A stretch of DNA of 64,000 nucleotides from Pseudobythopirellula maris (GCF_007859945.1 NZ_SJPQ01000002.1:474279-538278), one strand, 5' to 3'; shown: positions 42,082-51,702, counted from the first letter of the stretch. The notes: generated by a model not told the origin, from the letters alone. Program-made: numbers and translations.

Positions 42082-42161
42082 GCTCCGCTTACTTCGTGCG
42101 CGGCTCAGACGCGGCGGCTGGCGAGCGAGTGATTCTGAGCCGCGCACGAAGTAAGCGGAGC
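42082..42161. repeat. perfect 28-bp inverted repeat (long hairpin)
   Basis: Arms 42082-42109 (starting GCTCCGCTTACTTCGTGCGC) and 42134-42161 are perfect complements around a 24-base loop. It lies just upstream of the 155-residue hypothetical gene. Its sequence is unrelated to the hairpin at 10031 although the arm length is the same. No T-run. Confidence 0.85.
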
Positions 42162-42320
42162 GGTCGGTATCAGTAAATCGGCTTCCTAGTGCAATCGCAC
42201 GAAGGAACCAACGCGCCAACATGCTTCAGCGTCGAGACGGCAAAAGTCGCACTAAGGCTAAGGGCAGTTCGTCCCAGGCACGGCCCCCCAGCCCTCCCCC
42301 GCAGGGGGAGCGGGACGCCA

Positions 42321-43440
42321 TCAATCCTCGTCGTCGTCCTCGATCGGCTGCCCCGCACGCCAGCGGAGCGTCGCCTCCAGGAAGCCCTGGATGTCGCCGT
42401 CCATCACGGCGTTGAAGTTGCCCTGGTAGTACTTCGTGCGGGCGTCTTTCACGCGCTGGTCGGGGTGCAAGAAGTAGTTGCGGATCTGCGAGCCGAAACC
42501 GGTCTTGGCCACCTCTTGGTACTTGGCGGCCTCTTCGGCCTCGCGTTTCTCCTCCTCGAAACGCGCCAGCCGGGCGCGGAGCATCTTCCAGGCGCTCGCC
42601 CGGTTCTTGTGCTGCGAGCGGTCGTTCTGGCACTGCACGACGATGCCCGTCGGCTCGTGCGTCAAGCGGATCGCCGAGTCGGTTTTGTTGACGTGCTGCC
42701 CGCCGGCGCCGCTCGCGCGGTAGGTGTCGGTCCGCACGTCCGCCTCGTCGATATCGACCTCCACGCTGTCGCTGATCTCCGGCGACACGTCGACCGCCGC
42801 AAAGCTCGTCTGCCGGGTGCCGGCCGAGTTGAACGGGCTGATGCGCACCAGCCGGTGGATGCCCGATTCGCCCCTCAGGTAGCCGTAAGCCATCGGGCCG
42901 CGGATGGCGACCGAAGCGTTGTTGATGCCCGCCTCCTCGTTGTCCTGGCGGTCGAGCAGTTCGGCCTTGTAATCGTGCTTGGCGGCCCACTGCAGGTACA
43001 TGCGCAGCAGCATCTCCGTCCAGTCGTTCGCGTCGGTGCCGCCGTCGCGGGCGTTGAGCGAGATGATCGCCCCCGCCGCGTCGTGGCGACCGTTGAGCAG
43101 CGCCGCGAGCTTGAGCTTCTCGAGCAGCGCCTCGATGCGCTCGATCTCGGCCGGCGCCTCCTCGGCGAACGAGGGGTCCTCCTCGGCCATCTCCACGAGG
43201 GCGTCGAGGTCTTCCTGCGCGGCGATCGCCTCGTCGAGCGGACCGAGCACGGCGGTCAGGCCCTTGAGCTCACCGATGACGGCCTGCGCCTTCTCCTGGT
43301 CGTTCCAGAAGCCGGGGTCGGCCTGCTCGGCCTCGATGGCTGCGATGCGTTCCTTCTTGGCAGCGTAGTCAAAGAGAGTCCCTGAGCTGCGTCAGGGCCT
43401 CCTGGATCGCATCGGCGCGATCGGTCCATTCCTTGTCCAT
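42321..43440 (-). CDS. prfB: peptide chain release factor 2 with programmed +1 frameshift
   Basis: RF2 recognises UAA and UGA stop codons and triggers peptide release. The gene begins at the ATG at 43440 and reads 23 codons to CTT followed by an in-frame TGA (43371-43369); skipping one base (43371) continues into the main frame, giving about 372 residues. Main-frame landmarks are the stop-codon-reading tripeptide SPF (RISPFNSAGTRQTSF) and the catalytic GGQ (SGAGGQHVNKTDSAIRLTH). The slippery CTT-TGA-C with an upstream AGG matches the classic autoregulatory site. TAGAAT on the minus strand at 43488-43483 is a possible -10 box. mnmA is transcribed divergently. Confidence 0.95.
43369..43380 (-). 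promoter_or_regulatory. prfB: prfB programmed frameshift site
   Basis: Minus-strand sequence GACTCTCTTTGA, preceded by AGG, contains CTT TGA C. When RF2 is scarce the ribosome slips +1 at the UGA and completes RF2. The remaining spacing to the AGG resembles E. coli's AGGGGGTATCTTTGAC. Confidence 0.9.
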
Positions 43441-43604
43441 CGTGGCAGTCGCTCCGCCTGAAGTTTATGGGTTAAGCCTCGTATTCTACCGCGACCCCTC
43501 CCCGCCAGCGAGGGCGCCCGCCGCGGCCTCTTCTGCGTAAACTGGGGAGAAGTCGCAATGTCCTTCCCATCCCACCTCCCCCCTACCCTTCGACTTTCTT
43601 GACC

Positions 43605-44735
43605 ATGCTCGTTGTGCTCGCCATGTCCGGAGGCGTCGATTCGAGCGTCGCCGCCCACCTGCTGCTCGAGCAGGGGCACGACGTGGTCGGCGTGTTCATG
43701 CGCCACGGCGAGCAATCGCCCGCGGCGTGCGGCGGCGAGACGCCCGATTCGGCGCTGCCGATCGTTCAGCGGCTCGATCATAAACAGGGCTGCTGCACCG
43801 CGTCGGACGCCGAAGACGCCCGCCGCGTGAGCGACCGGCTCGGCATCCCGTTCTACGCGATCGATCTGAACGCCGAGTTCGGCCGCATCATGGACTACTT
43901 CGTAGAGGAGTACGCCCACGGCCGCACGCCGAACCCCTGCGTGCAGTGCAACAACTGGATCAAGTTCGGCAAGCTGTTCGACTACGCCGACTCGATCGGC
44001 GCCGAGTGCGTGGCGACCGGCCACTACGCCCGGCTGGAGCATCGTGAAGACGGGCCGGCCCAGAAGGAGTACGCCCTGCTACGCGGTGTCGACGGGGGCA
44101 AAGACCAGTCGTACGTGCTCGCCGGGATCTCCAAAGAATTGCTGCCGCGCATGATGCTGCCGGTTGGCGGCTACGAGAAGCCGCGCATCCGCGAGCTTGC
44201 GGCCGGCGTCGGGCTCAACGTCGCCGAGAAGAAGGACAGCCAGGAGATCTGCTTCGTCACCCAGGGACGCTACGACGCGTTCGTCCGCCGGCGGCTCGAC
44301 TCGGACGAAGACCGCTCGGGCGAGCTGGTCACGACCGCCGGTGAGGTGGTCGGCCGCCACCCGGGGATCGAGGGTTTTACCATCGGCCAGCGCAAGAAGC
44401 TCGGCGTCGCCTTGGGCGAGCCGGCGTACGTCGTCAAGATCGAACCCGACACGCGCCGCGTGGTGCTCGGCAGTCGTGAGGAGCTCGGCCGCAGCGAACT
44501 CACGGCCGAGGGCGCCAACTGGCTAGTCGATGTCGCCCAGGGCGAATCGCGCCGCTGCATGGCCCAGATCCGCTACAACTCGCCGGCGACGCCGGCGGAG
44601 CTAACGGTGCTCGACGGCGACCGCCTGCGTGTCGTCTTTAACGAGCCGGCCCGTGGCGTCACACCGGGCCAGGCGGTCGTTTGCTACGACCACGCGGAGC
44701 CCGATCGCGTGCTCGGCGGCGGCTGGATCGAATGA
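43605..44735 (+). CDS. mnmA: tRNA-specific 2-thiouridylase
   Basis: MnmA thiolates U34 of Lys, Glu and Gln tRNAs using ATP and sulfur relayed from cysteine desulfurase. The 376-residue product has the PP-loop SGGVDSSVAA at residues 8-17, the nucleophilic cysteine in NPCVQCN, ATGHYARL, GKDQSYVLAG and the second cysteine in SQEICFV. The ATG at 43605 is preferred over an upstream TTG at 43599. The family is normally about 360-370 residues, so the gene is complete. Divergent from prfB. Confidence 0.95.
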   Translation: MLVVLAMSGGVDSSVAAHLLLEQGHDVVGVFMRHGEQSPAACGGETPDSALPIVQRLDHKQGCCTASDAEDARRVSDRLGIPFYAIDLNAEFGRIMDYFVEEYAHGRTPNPCVQCNNWIKFGKLFDYADSIGAECVATGHYARLEHREDGPAQKEYALLRGVDGGKDQSYVLAGISKELLPRMMLPVGGYEKPRIRELAAGVGLNVAEKKDSQEICFVTQGRYDAFVRRRLDSDEDRSGELVTTAGEVVGRHPGIEGFTIGQRKKLGVALGEPAYVVKIEPDTRRVVLGSREELGRSELTAEGANWLVDVAQGESRRCMAQIRYNSPATPAELTVLDGDRLRVVFNEPARGVTPGQAVVCYDHAEPDRVLGGGWIE

Positions 44736-44810
44736 TGTCGTTTCGCGAGGCCGCTCCTTGCTGGATCGCTGTCTGACAGTCGCTCAGGGCACCTATCGCA
44801 TCGCACGCCC

Positions 44811-45185
44811 CTAGCTATCGCCTTGCAGGCTCGCGATCCGCAATTCGAGACGCTTGATCTCACGGGCCAACGTTTGGCGACGCCATTCGCCCCAGATCCA
44901 AATCTTGCAGAGGCCAACCGACAGGCCGCAGAGCTGGATCCCGACGGCCCAGGCGATTTGGTGCTTGGTGATCTCTGCCAAGTAAAAGCGATAGCAGCAC
45001 CATGCCAGCAGGCCCGTGTAGACCAGCGACAGGAACATCGGGAAGATCGTCAGCCAGCGCTTTCGGCCGCGGAAGGCGTGCACGATCGCCTCGGTCATGA
45101 GAGGGTCTTCTTGGAGCGAGGACTTCAGCCAAGCGTCCTCTTCGTGGAGCGTGTCTCGGATCAGCTTGTCAACGTCTTCACTCAT
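44811..45185 (-). CDS. membrane protein paired with an ECF sigma factor (DUF6768-like)
   Basis: The 124-residue protein has an acidic N-terminus (SEDVDKLIRDTLHEEDAWL), two membrane segments (about residues 44-68 and 76-96) and a charged C-terminal helix. The start overlaps the end of the sigma factor gene by eight bases, so the two are translationally linked. This arrangement, and the HEEDAWL-type start, fit small two-helix proteins that accompany planctomycete ECF sigma factors; it may be an anti-sigma factor, though no anti-sigma domain motif is visible. Confidence 0.7.
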   Translation of the reverse strand: MSEDVDKLIRDTLHEEDAWLKSSLQEDPLMTEAIVHAFRGRKRWLTIFPMFLSLVYTGLLAWCCYRFYLAEITKHQIAWAVGIQLCGLSVGLCKIWIWGEWRRQTLAREIKRLELRIASLQGDS

Positions 45186-45768
45186 CGTGCTGCTCTCCAG
45201 AATAGGGGGAATTGGGATCGCGGCGGATCGCGGCGGCCAGTTTCTTCCGGGCGTGGTAGAGCCGCGACTTCAACGTGCCGACCGGAACCGTCATCGCCTC
45301 GGCGATCTCCGCGAGCGGCATCGTGTCGAGGTAATGCATCGCTAGCAGGGTGCGTTCTTGCGGCGACAAACGGGTGAGCGCCTGACGGAGCGCGTCGGTT
45401 CGGTCCGAAGCGCCGTCGCTGTCGCTTGCCGCGGGTGGGTCGTGCAGCAACGGCGCGGCTCGCTCTCGATTGGTCTGCTGCCGCCGCACCCAGTCGGCGC
45501 ACTTGTTGCCCACAATCCGGTAGGCCCAGCGGCGGAAGCAGGCCGGGTCGTCGAGCCGCGTCAGGCCGCGGATGATCGCCAGCCACGCCTCTTGCGTGGC
45601 GTCGGCCGCCGCGTCGGGCCGTCCCGTGAGCCTCAATGCCTGGCGTCGCAGCCGGGGGCCCCAGCGCTCGACCAACCGGCGCAGGGCCTGCTCGTCGCCG
45701 TCCTGCACGCGCAACACCAGCCACTGGTCGTAAGTCTCTTCGGTGCTGTGGCTGTCGGGCGGTTTCAT
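45178..45768 (-). CDS. ECF-type RNA polymerase sigma factor
   Basis: The 196-residue protein has region 2 (DATQEAWLAIIRGLTRLDDP, RRWAYRIVGNKCADWVRR) and region 4 (RLSPQERTLLAMHYLDTMPL, IAEAMTVPVGTLKSRLYHAR), joined by a variable linker. This is the normal ECF layout for switching transcription in response to a signal. It overlaps the downstream membrane protein gene by eight bases, a typical sigma/regulator pair. The target regulon cannot be read from the sequence. Confidence 0.92.
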   Translation of the reverse strand: MKPPDSHSTEETYDQWLVLRVQDGDEQALRRLVERWGPRLRRQALRLTGRPDAAADATQEAWLAIIRGLTRLDDPACFRRWAYRIVGNKCADWVRRQQTNRERAAPLLHDPPAASDSDGASDRTDALRQALTRLSPQERTLLAMHYLDTMPLAEIAEAMTVPVGTLKSRLYHARKKLAAAIRRDPNSPYSGEQHDE

Positions 45769-45925
45769 TGTTTCGTTGCATGCCTAGTCGCAGCGGCGGG
45801 CCCTTGGTTCAAAGATTCCAAAGGCTCGCAGCGGAATAGCACAAAACCCCGTGTTCTGAGATTTGATAGTATGCGGGCTGACCGCACTCGATTCTCCCCC
45901 GACTCCTGACTCCTCCCCCTCCGTT

Positions 45926-48028
45926 ATGCCCAACCGCCTCGCCAACGAGTCGTCGCCCTACCTGCTCCAACACCAGAACAACCCGGTCGATTGGTTCCCC
46001 TGGGGCGATGAGGCGCTCAAGAAGGCCCGCGACGAGAACAAGCCGATCTTCTTGTCGATCGGCTACTCGGCGTGCCACTGGTGCCACGTGATGGAGCACG
46101 AAAGCTTCGAGAACGAGAAGATCGCCGCCTACATCAACGAGCACTTCGTGCCGGTGAAAGTCGACCGCGAGGAGCGTCCCGACCTCGACCAGATCTATAT
46201 GAACGCCGTGCAAACGCTCACCGGGCGCGGTGGTTGGCCGATGAGCGTGTTTCTGACGCCCGACCAGAAGCCGTTCTACGGCGGCACCTACTGGCCCCCC
46301 ACTGCCGGGCGCGGCATGCCGGGTTTCGACCAGGTGCTCACCGCGGTGAACGACGCCTGGACCAAACGCCACGAGGAGGTGCTCGGCACGGCCGACCAGC
46401 TGACCGCGCGGCTGGACGACATCGCCCAGTCGGCCGGCGGCGGCGACGGCCCGCCGCTCACACACGCCCTCTTGGAGGGCGCCGTCAGGCAACTCGAGCA
46501 GGAGTACGACCCCGAGCACGGCGGCTTCGGCCCGGCGCCTAAGTTCCCCGCTTCGATGGACATGGCTTTGCTGCTGCGGATGCACGCGCACACGAGCCGT
46601 CCGGCGCTCGTCGACATGGTCCATCACACGCTCAATCAGATGGCGAACGGCGGCATCTACGACCACCTCGGCGGCGGCTTCGCCCGCTACAGCGTCGACG
46701 AGCGTTGGCTCGTGCCGCACTTCGAGAAGATGCTTTATGACAACGCGTTGCTGGCGGGCGTGCTCGTCGATTCCTACCTCGCCACCGGCGACGAGACCCA
46801 CGCCCGGGTCGCCCGCGAGACGCTCGACTACACGTTGCGCGGCATGACCGCCCCGGCGGGCGGGTTCTACTCGACCGAAGACGCCGACAGCGCGCCGCAC
46901 GACGATCCCAACGGCCACAAGGAAGAGGGTCTCTTCTACAGCTGGAAGCCCGCTGAGATCCGAGCGATCCTCGGCGAGGAAGCGGCCGACCGCTTCTGCC
47001 GCGTCTACGACGTGACGCCGCTAGGCAACTTCGAGGGCCGCAGCATCCTCAACCTGCCGAAGCCGATCGCCTTGTGCGCTGAAGAGTTCGGCGTGCCGGC
47101 CGGCGAGCTGGAGAAGGAACTCGCCGCTTCCCGTGCAAAACTGTTCGACGCCCGTGAGAAACGCCCCCGGCCGGGGCTCGACGACAAGGTGCTCACCGCC
47201 TGGAATGGCCTCATGATCGAAGCGATGGCCCGGGCCGGCGCCGCGTTCGGCGAGCCGCGGTACGTCGACGCCGCCGGCAAGGCGGCCGACTTCATCCTCA
47301 CCGAGCTGCGTACAGACGACGGCCGCTTGCTCCACTCCTGGCGCGGCGGATCGGCGAAGCTCGACGCCTACCTCGACGACTACACGGCGATGGCCGACGC
47401 GCTCGTGACGCTCTACGAAGTGACCGGCGACGAGCAGCGAATCGATCAGGCGGCCGGGCTGCTCGACACGGTGCTTGCCGACTTCGCCGACCCCGACGCC
47501 GGCGGGTTCTATTACACCGCCACGGGGCACGAGACGCTCATCACCCGTAACAAGGAGCTCACCGACAACGCCACGCCGTGCGGCAACTCGCTGGCTGCCT
47601 GCGCGCTGATGCGTCTCGGCCAGCTCACCGGCGAGGCGCGCTATCTCGACGCCGCCCACCGCACGCTCGAGGTGTCGTCGCTGCTGATGCAGCGGGCGCC
47701 GCGGGCGATGGGCAACATGCTCGCCGCGCTCGACCGTCAGCTGGGGCCAAGCCGCGAGCTGGTGCTCGTGGGCGGGGGCGACGACGCGAAGAAGATCGCC
47801 GGCGAGATACGGCGTCGCTACCTGCCGCGCTGCGTGCTCGCCATGCGAACGGGCGAAGAATACCGCTCACCGCTGCTTGCGGGCGCCTTCGAGGGCAAAG
47901 AGGCGATCGGCGGCGAGCCGACGCTCTACGTCTGCGAGAACCACGCCTGCCAGGCGCCGGTCGCGGGCGCCGAGGCGATCCGCCAAACACTCAGCACGTT
48001 GTCCCCACCCCCTGGTGGGGAGGGTTAG
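45926..48028 (+). CDS. thioredoxin domain-containing protein, YyaL/SPATA20 family
   Basis: The ATG at 45926 starts directly with the family signature [20 protein letters not shown]. The N-terminal DUF255 thioredoxin fold has CxxC at Cys50/Cys53 ([16 protein letters not shown]), followed by [12 protein letters not shown] and YWPP. The rest is an alpha/alpha barrel like that of glycoside hydrolases and N-acylglucosamine epimerases ([38 protein letters not shown]). The 700-residue length is normal. The catalytic role is not known. The last residues (SPPPGGEG) look like a read-through of a GC hairpin; the stop TAG is also the left end of a 157-bp element. TAGTAT at 45867-45872 may be its -10 box. 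Confidence 0.9.
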   Translation: MPNRLANESSPYLLQHQNNPVDWFPWGDEALKKARDENKPIFLSIGYSACHWCHVMEHESFENEKIAAYINEHFVPVKVDREERPDLDQIYMNAVQTLTGRGGWPMSVFLTPDQKPFYGGTYWPPTAGRGMPGFDQVLTAVNDAWTKRHEEVLGTADQLTARLDDIAQSAGGGDGPPLTHALLEGAVRQLEQEYDPEHGGFGPAPKFPASMDMALLLRMHAHTSRPALVDMVHHTLNQMANGGIYDHLGGGFARYSVDERWLVPHFEKMLYDNALLAGVLVDSYLATGDETHARVARETLDYTLRGMTAPAGGFYSTEDADSAPHDDPNGHKEEGLFYSWKPAEIRAILGEEAADRFCRVYDVTPLGNFEGRSILNLPKPIALCAEEFGVPAGELEKELAASRAKLFDAREKRPRPGLDDKVLTAWNGLMIEAMARAGAAFGEPRYVDAAGKAADFILTELRTDDGRLLHSWRGGSAKLDAYLDDYTAMADALVTLYEVTGDEQRIDQAAGLLDTVLADFADPDAGGFYYTATGHETLITRNKELTDNATPCGNSLAACALMRLGQLTGEARYLDAAHRTLEVSSLLMQRAPRAMGNMLAALDRQLGPSRELVLVGGGDDAKKIAGEIRRRYLPRCVLAMRTGEEYRSPLLAGAFEGKEAIGGEPTLYVCENHACQAPVAGAEAIRQTLSTLSPPPGGEG

Positions 48029-48182
48029 AGCGGTTTGCTCATTGGTGTAGACGCTCGGCTCGCGATCGGCGTCATGGCTTCGTCAGCCTGCATCGACAAT
48101 GCACCGCATTGCCTGCTTCGGCTTCCTCGCCACGCCGCCAATCGCTTCCCCGCTCGTCCACACCAATTCGAATACCGCTCTA
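48026..48182. mobile_element. 157-bp MITE-like element, copy 2 (inverted)
   Basis: Exact inverted copy of the element at 9862-10018, with its first TAG serving as the stop codon of the thioredoxin-domain gene. Removing the element and one TA leaves GGT-TAG, so the original gene also ended in a stop at this site. No gene inside. Confidence 0.85.
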
Positions 48183-48283
48183 GGCAGGGGGGCGGCCCGG
48201 GGTACTCGTTCTGTTTCGCTCGGCGCCGGAGTCCGCTTCACCCCCACCCCAGCCCCTCCCCACCAGGGGTAGGGGAGCCAGTG

Positions 48284-48715
48284 TCACTTCGTTCCTTTGT
48301 TGCTGCGCGATTCAACCGCTTCCGCCTCGGCGAGCAGTTCCTCGAGCCGATCGATCTGCTGCTGGCTGCGCGTGACGAGTTCTTGCAACACGATCAGCTT
48401 GCTGTCGATTCGGCCCATGTATTCGCGGCCGACCTCATGGAGTTCAACCTTGGCGCGCTCGACCTGGGCGACGCTGTCGTGCTGGACGCCCGACCATTCG
48501 CTCTCGGGCCGCGGGAGGGTGGCGATCGGCCTGACGTCGGCCCGCTTGCGCGCGCCGAGCCGGCCGTAGCTGCGCCTGAGCAAGATCATCGTCAGCAGCG
48601 CGATCCCGGCGGTGAACATCAGCGCGGGGAGCACTGTTGCAAGCGGCACTACGGGGGCCAGCGGCAGCACGGGGGCCAGCGGCAACAGGGCGGCGATCGA
48701 CGATAGGGGCGACAT
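48284..48715 (-). CDS. small membrane protein with coiled-coil tail
   Basis: Starting at the ATG at 48715, one base after the larC stop, the 143-residue product begins with a Pro/Leu/Val repeat (PLAPVLPLAPVVPLATVLP) encoded by imperfect tandem repeats, followed by a membrane helix (ALMFTAGIALLTMILL) and a cytoplasmic coiled coil (QQQIDRLEELLAEAEAVESR). It appears to be in one transcript with larC. I do not recognise a family. Confidence 0.6.
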   Translation of the reverse strand: MSPLSSIAALLPLAPVLPLAPVVPLATVLPALMFTAGIALLTMILLRRSYGRLGARKRADVRPIATLPRPESEWSGVQHDSVAQVERAKVELHEVGREYMGRIDSKLIVLQELVTRSQQQIDRLEELLAEAEAVESRSNKGTK

Positions 48716-48716
48716 A

Positions 48717-49889
48717 TTATTCGACTCGACCGAACGCCGCGGCGGCGGCCACATAAACCTTGCCAAGCGGCTCCCCGGCCCTCTCGGCCAAGGCCTTGCA
48801 ATCGTCGTATTCCGGCGTGAACCGCTCCGAGCCGTCGGGCAGTGTGGCTACCACGCCCGTGGTTTCGCCCCACGGCGTGGCGACGGTCGCCTTGCGGCGG
48901 GCGAGCACAAGCCGCTCCACGGTCTGCTTGCGGAGGCCTAGGGCTGTCGTCTCGGCCAGCACGATCGCGGCAAGTTTGTCCGCGTCGGCCGGTTGGGCCT
49001 GCACCGTCACGAGCACGCCGGGCCGGCCCTTCTTCATCTGGATCGGCGTGAGCGCCACGTCGAGCGCCCCGGCTTGCCACAACCGCTCGCAACAATGAGC
49101 GATCGCCTCGCCGGGGCAGTCGTCGAGGTTGGTCTCCAAGAGCACGATCGTATCGGCCGCCGTCGACGGCGTGTCGGCCGACTCGCCCACCATCAGCCTA
49201 AGCAGGTTGGGATGCTCAAAGTCCTTCTGTCCGGCGCCGTAACCGATCGATTCGACCGTCATCGCCGGCATCGGCCCGAACCGCTCGGTGAGCGTGGCGA
49301 TGATCGCGGCGCCGGTCGGCGTGGTGAGCTCGCCGTCGACCGGAAAGTCGACCAACGGCACGCCGCGCAGCAGGTCGGCCGTGGCGGGCGCCGGGATCGA
49401 GCAGCGGCCGTGGGCGATCTGGATGAACCCCGTGCCGGTCGGCACCGCCGAGCAATAGATTTTCTCCACGCCGAGCAAATCCCATCCGATAGCGGCGCCA
49501 ACGATGTCGGCGATCGAGTCGACCGCTCCCACCTCGTGGAAGTGGACTTTCTCGATCGTGGTCCCATGAGCCCGCGCCTCGGCCTCGCCCAGCCGGGTGA
49601 AGATCGCCGTGGCGAGCTCCTGCTGGCGCGGCGTGAGCGCGCTGCCGTCGATCATCGCCGTGATGTGGTGCAGGTGGCGATGGGCCTGCTCCGGCTCGTG
49701 CTGCACGGTGACCTGCGTCGCCCGGAATCCGCGTTTCTTAACCTCCGCGGCCACGAGTTGGCAACTCGGCAACCCGAGCGAGTCGACGCCCGATTGGATG
49801 GCGGCCAAGTCGACGCCGGCGTCGACCAAGGCGCCGAGGGTCATGTCGCCGCTGATGCCGCTCGCGCAGTCGAGGTAAGCGATTCGCAT
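48717..49889 (-). CDS. larC: nickel pincer cofactor biosynthesis protein
   Basis: LarC inserts nickel into the pyridinium-dithiocarboxylate pincer cofactor of lactate racemase-type enzymes. The 390-residue protein starts RIAYLDCASGISGDMTLGAL and has VHFHEVGAVDSIADIVGAA, TPTGAAIIATL and GYGAGQKDFEHPNLLR, all characteristic. In lactobacilli the gene is split by a frameshift (larC1/larC2); here it is one frame. Neither larB nor larE nor a larA-like gene is nearby, so the cofactor's client is not known. Confidence 0.9.
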   Translation of the reverse strand: MRIAYLDCASGISGDMTLGALVDAGVDLAAIQSGVDSLGLPSCQLVAAEVKKRGFRATQVTVQHEPEQAHRHLHHITAMIDGSALTPRQQELATAIFTRLGEAEARAHGTTIEKVHFHEVGAVDSIADIVGAAIGWDLLGVEKIYCSAVPTGTGFIQIAHGRCSIPAPATADLLRGVPLVDFPVDGELTTPTGAAIIATLTERFGPMPAMTVESIGYGAGQKDFEHPNLLRLMVGESADTPSTAADTIVLLETNLDDCPGEAIAHCCERLWQAGALDVALTPIQMKKGRPGVLVTVQAQPADADKLAAIVLAETTALGLRKQTVERLVLARRKATVATPWGETTGVVATLPDGSERFTPEYDDCKALAERAGEPLGKVYVAAAAAFGRVE

Positions 49890-49971
49890 GCTAGCAGTGG
49901 GGAGGGGTGAGGATTCAGGGGGCGGAGGTCAGCGAGCCGTTCAATATAACGGGACAGGCTGCTGGCGACAC

Positions 49972-50078
49972 GGAGGGCAAAATAGCCGCCGAGCTACGCT
50001 CGCCGGGAAGAATCGCCGGAAAGTATCGCAGCCTGTGGCGTGGTCCGACGAGCGTAGCTCGTCGGCTATGTGCCCTCC
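49972..50078. repeat. 31-bp imperfect inverted repeat (long hairpin)
   Basis: Arms 49972-50002 (starting GGAGGGCAAAATAGCCGCCG) and 50049-50078 pair with a few mismatches. The right arm also contains the inner palindrome CGAGC-GTA-GCTCG. It sits in the promoter-side gap between the divergent larC and receiver-like genes. Confidence 0.7.
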
Positions 50079-50096
50079 GGTGAGGCTGGGTCTTGC

Positions 50097-50159
50097 TTGC
50101 CGCGTTGACGCTCAAGGTTGCCGCGATGACGCACGTGCTTGCCGCGTTGACGCACAGGG
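50097..50159. repeat. three tandem 21-bp repeats
   Basis: TTGCCGCGTTGACGCTCAAGG-type units at 50097-50117, 50118-50138 and 50139-50159 differ at a few bases. They lie 25 bases upstream of the receiver-like gene start and could be protein-binding sites. Three units and no spacers rule out CRISPR. Confidence 0.75.
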
Positions 50160-50183
50160 CCTGTTTATCCTACTCTCCGCGCA

Positions 50184-51191
50184 ATGCCCGCCACGCTTGT
50201 CACGCCGCCGAACGAGACGACGCCCGTCGAGGCGCCCGCTGCGCGCGCGGGGCGGCTGCGGGTGCTGTTCGTCACCACGCCGCAGCGGCCGGGCGACTGG
50301 CTCGCCGAGGCGTTTGCGAGCGAGGGCGCCGGCAACGTGGGGGTCGAACAGGCGGTGGGCGTCACGTCCGCCGTCGGCCGGCTCCGCGACCGGCCGTTCG
50401 ACGCGGTGCTGGCCACCCACCAACCGGGCGAGCTCGACGCCAGCGAGCTGTCCCGGGCGATCCGGGCGATCGGCTGCCTTGCGCCGGTCGTCGTGCTGGG
50501 CGACGCGTCGCCCGCCGAGGCGGAGGCCGACTTGTGCGCCGCCGGCGCCGACGCCTACTGCTGGGTCGCGCAAACCACGCCCCGCACGCTGCTGTGGGCG
50601 ATGTCGCGGGCGATCGAGTCGCGACGCCTGCGCCGCGAGAACCAACAGCTGCGACAAGCCGAACGGCGTCGCCTGGCGCTCGAGCACAGCGAGGCCGACC
50701 GCCTGCTTGCCGAGCAGCGTCAGTTGATCGACAGCCTCGAGATGCTGGGCCAGCCCTCGGTGGTCGAGTGCGAGGCAAACGACCCAATCGCGACGAACGG
50801 CGACCTCGACCCACGGCTAGTCGAACGCTACCGCGAGCTGCTGCGGGCCTACGCGATCATGGGATCGAGCGGCATGGCGGACGAGATGGCCGACCTGGCC
50901 GAGCGTTTTGCCGGGCTCGGACTCTCGCCGCGCCGGGCGGTGGCGTTGCACCTTGGGGTGCTGGAGGAAATGGTCGCGGGTCTTGGCTCGCGGAGCGCCC
51001 GCCACGTGATGGGCCGCGCCGATCTGCTGGCGCTCGACCTGACGGTCCACTTGGCGGAGGCGTACCGGGGGCGTTACCTTGACCGCACGCACCCGCCCAG
51101 GCAGCTCCCGCTGCCCGGATTCGACGCGGGCGACTTGCCCCCCGATCCCCCGCCCACGCCCGCCGATGCCCACGGATACGCCCCCCTCTAG
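50184..51191 (+). CDS. receiver-like protein with helical C-terminal domain
   Basis: The 335-residue protein has an N-terminal alpha/beta domain (residues about 24-150) shaped like a response-regulator receiver: RLRVLFVTTPQ, FDAVLATHQPGE with the Asp in the phosphoacceptor region, LAPVVVLGDAS and GADAYCWVAQTTP. The acidic pair normally found after the first strand is absent, so phosphorylation is uncertain. An all-helical region (RRLRRENQQLRQAERRR, VERYRELLRAYAIMGSSGMA) follows, then a proline-rich tail. The stop overlaps the following pyrophosphohydrolase gene by 26 bases. Probably planctomycete-specific; role unknown. Confidence 0.65.
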   Translation: MPATLVTPPNETTPVEAPAARAGRLRVLFVTTPQRPGDWLAEAFASEGAGNVGVEQAVGVTSAVGRLRDRPFDAVLATHQPGELDASELSRAIRAIGCLAPVVVLGDASPAEAEADLCAAGADAYCWVAQTTPRTLLWAMSRAIESRRLRRENQQLRQAERRRLALEHSEADRLLAEQRQLIDSLEMLGQPSVVECEANDPIATNGDLDPRLVERYRELLRAYAIMGSSGMADEMADLAERFAGLGLSPRRAVALHLGVLEEMVAGLGSRSARHVMGRADLLALDLTVHLAEAYRGRYLDRTHPPRQLPLPGFDAGDLPPDPPPTPADAHGYAPL

Positions 51192-51576
51192 CGATCAAAC
51201 GACCACCGTGGCCGAGCTGCGTGAGCTTGTCGACGAGTTCGTCGCCGAGCGCGAATGGTCGTGCTACCACTCGCCTAAGAATTTAGCGATGTCGATCGCC
51301 ATCGAGGCGGCCGAGCTGATGGAGCACTTCCAGTGGATCGGCGACGACGAGTCGCGCGCCGTAGCCGACGACCCGCAACGACGGGCCGCCGCCGGCGAGG
51401 AGCTGGCCGATGTGATCGGCTACGCCCTGGCGATGTCCAACGCGCTGGGCCTCGACCTGTCGGAGACTATCCGCGACAAGATGCGGAAGAACCACGCGAA
51501 GTACCCCGCCGAGGTCTACCGCGGACGCCCCAGCTACGAGCGACCGAACGGCAAACAACCGCCGGCTGGTGGCTGA
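51166..51576 (+). CDS. MazG-like nucleotide pyrophosphohydrolase
   Basis: The 136-residue protein starts at the ATG at 51166 inside the end of the preceding gene. Metal-binding helices carry SIAIEAAELMEHFQWIGDDE and GEELADVIGYALAMSNAL, the EExxE/ExxD pattern of the MazG/dCTPase fold, closest to the dCTP pyrophosphatase (XTP3TPA/DCTPP1) type. Such enzymes remove non-canonical or excess dNTPs. A strong bidirectional terminator follows. Co-transcription with the receiver-like gene is likely from the overlap. Confidence 0.85.
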   Translation: MPTDTPPSSDQTTTVAELRELVDEFVAEREWSCYHSPKNLAMSIAIEAAELMEHFQWIGDDESRAVADDPQRRAAAGEELADVIGYALAMSNALGLDLSETIRDKMRKNHAKYPAEVYRGRPSYERPNGKQPPAGG

Positions 51577-51593
51577 AGTCTCTCACGGCGCAT

Positions 51594-51628
51594 AAAAAAC
51601 CCCCGACCAACCTTGGCGGGGGTTTTTT
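51594..51628. terminator. bidirectional rho-independent terminator
   Basis: AAAAAACCCCCG pairs with CGGGGGTTTTTT around an 11-base loop, with A and T runs giving termination for both strands. It separates the pyrophosphohydrolase gene and the convergent rimI. Confidence 0.92.
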
Positions 51629-51702
51629 AGTTGGTTTGTCGTGGCATGAGGCTTTCCGCAGCCCCGACCAAGCCTAGCCGAGCCGAACAGGCCCCGCTGC
51701 AC

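Noticed and set aside
42321-43250. RF2 starting at the internal GTG at 43250
   Set aside because: The upstream frame with the CTT TGA C shift site restores the full N-terminal domain expected of RF2.
48717-49889. larC as part of a lactate racemase locus
   Set aside because: No larA, larB or larE is visible nearby, so only the single-gene assignment is supported.
50097-50159. Possible CRISPR array
   Set aside because: Only three contiguous 21-base units without spacers and no cas genes.
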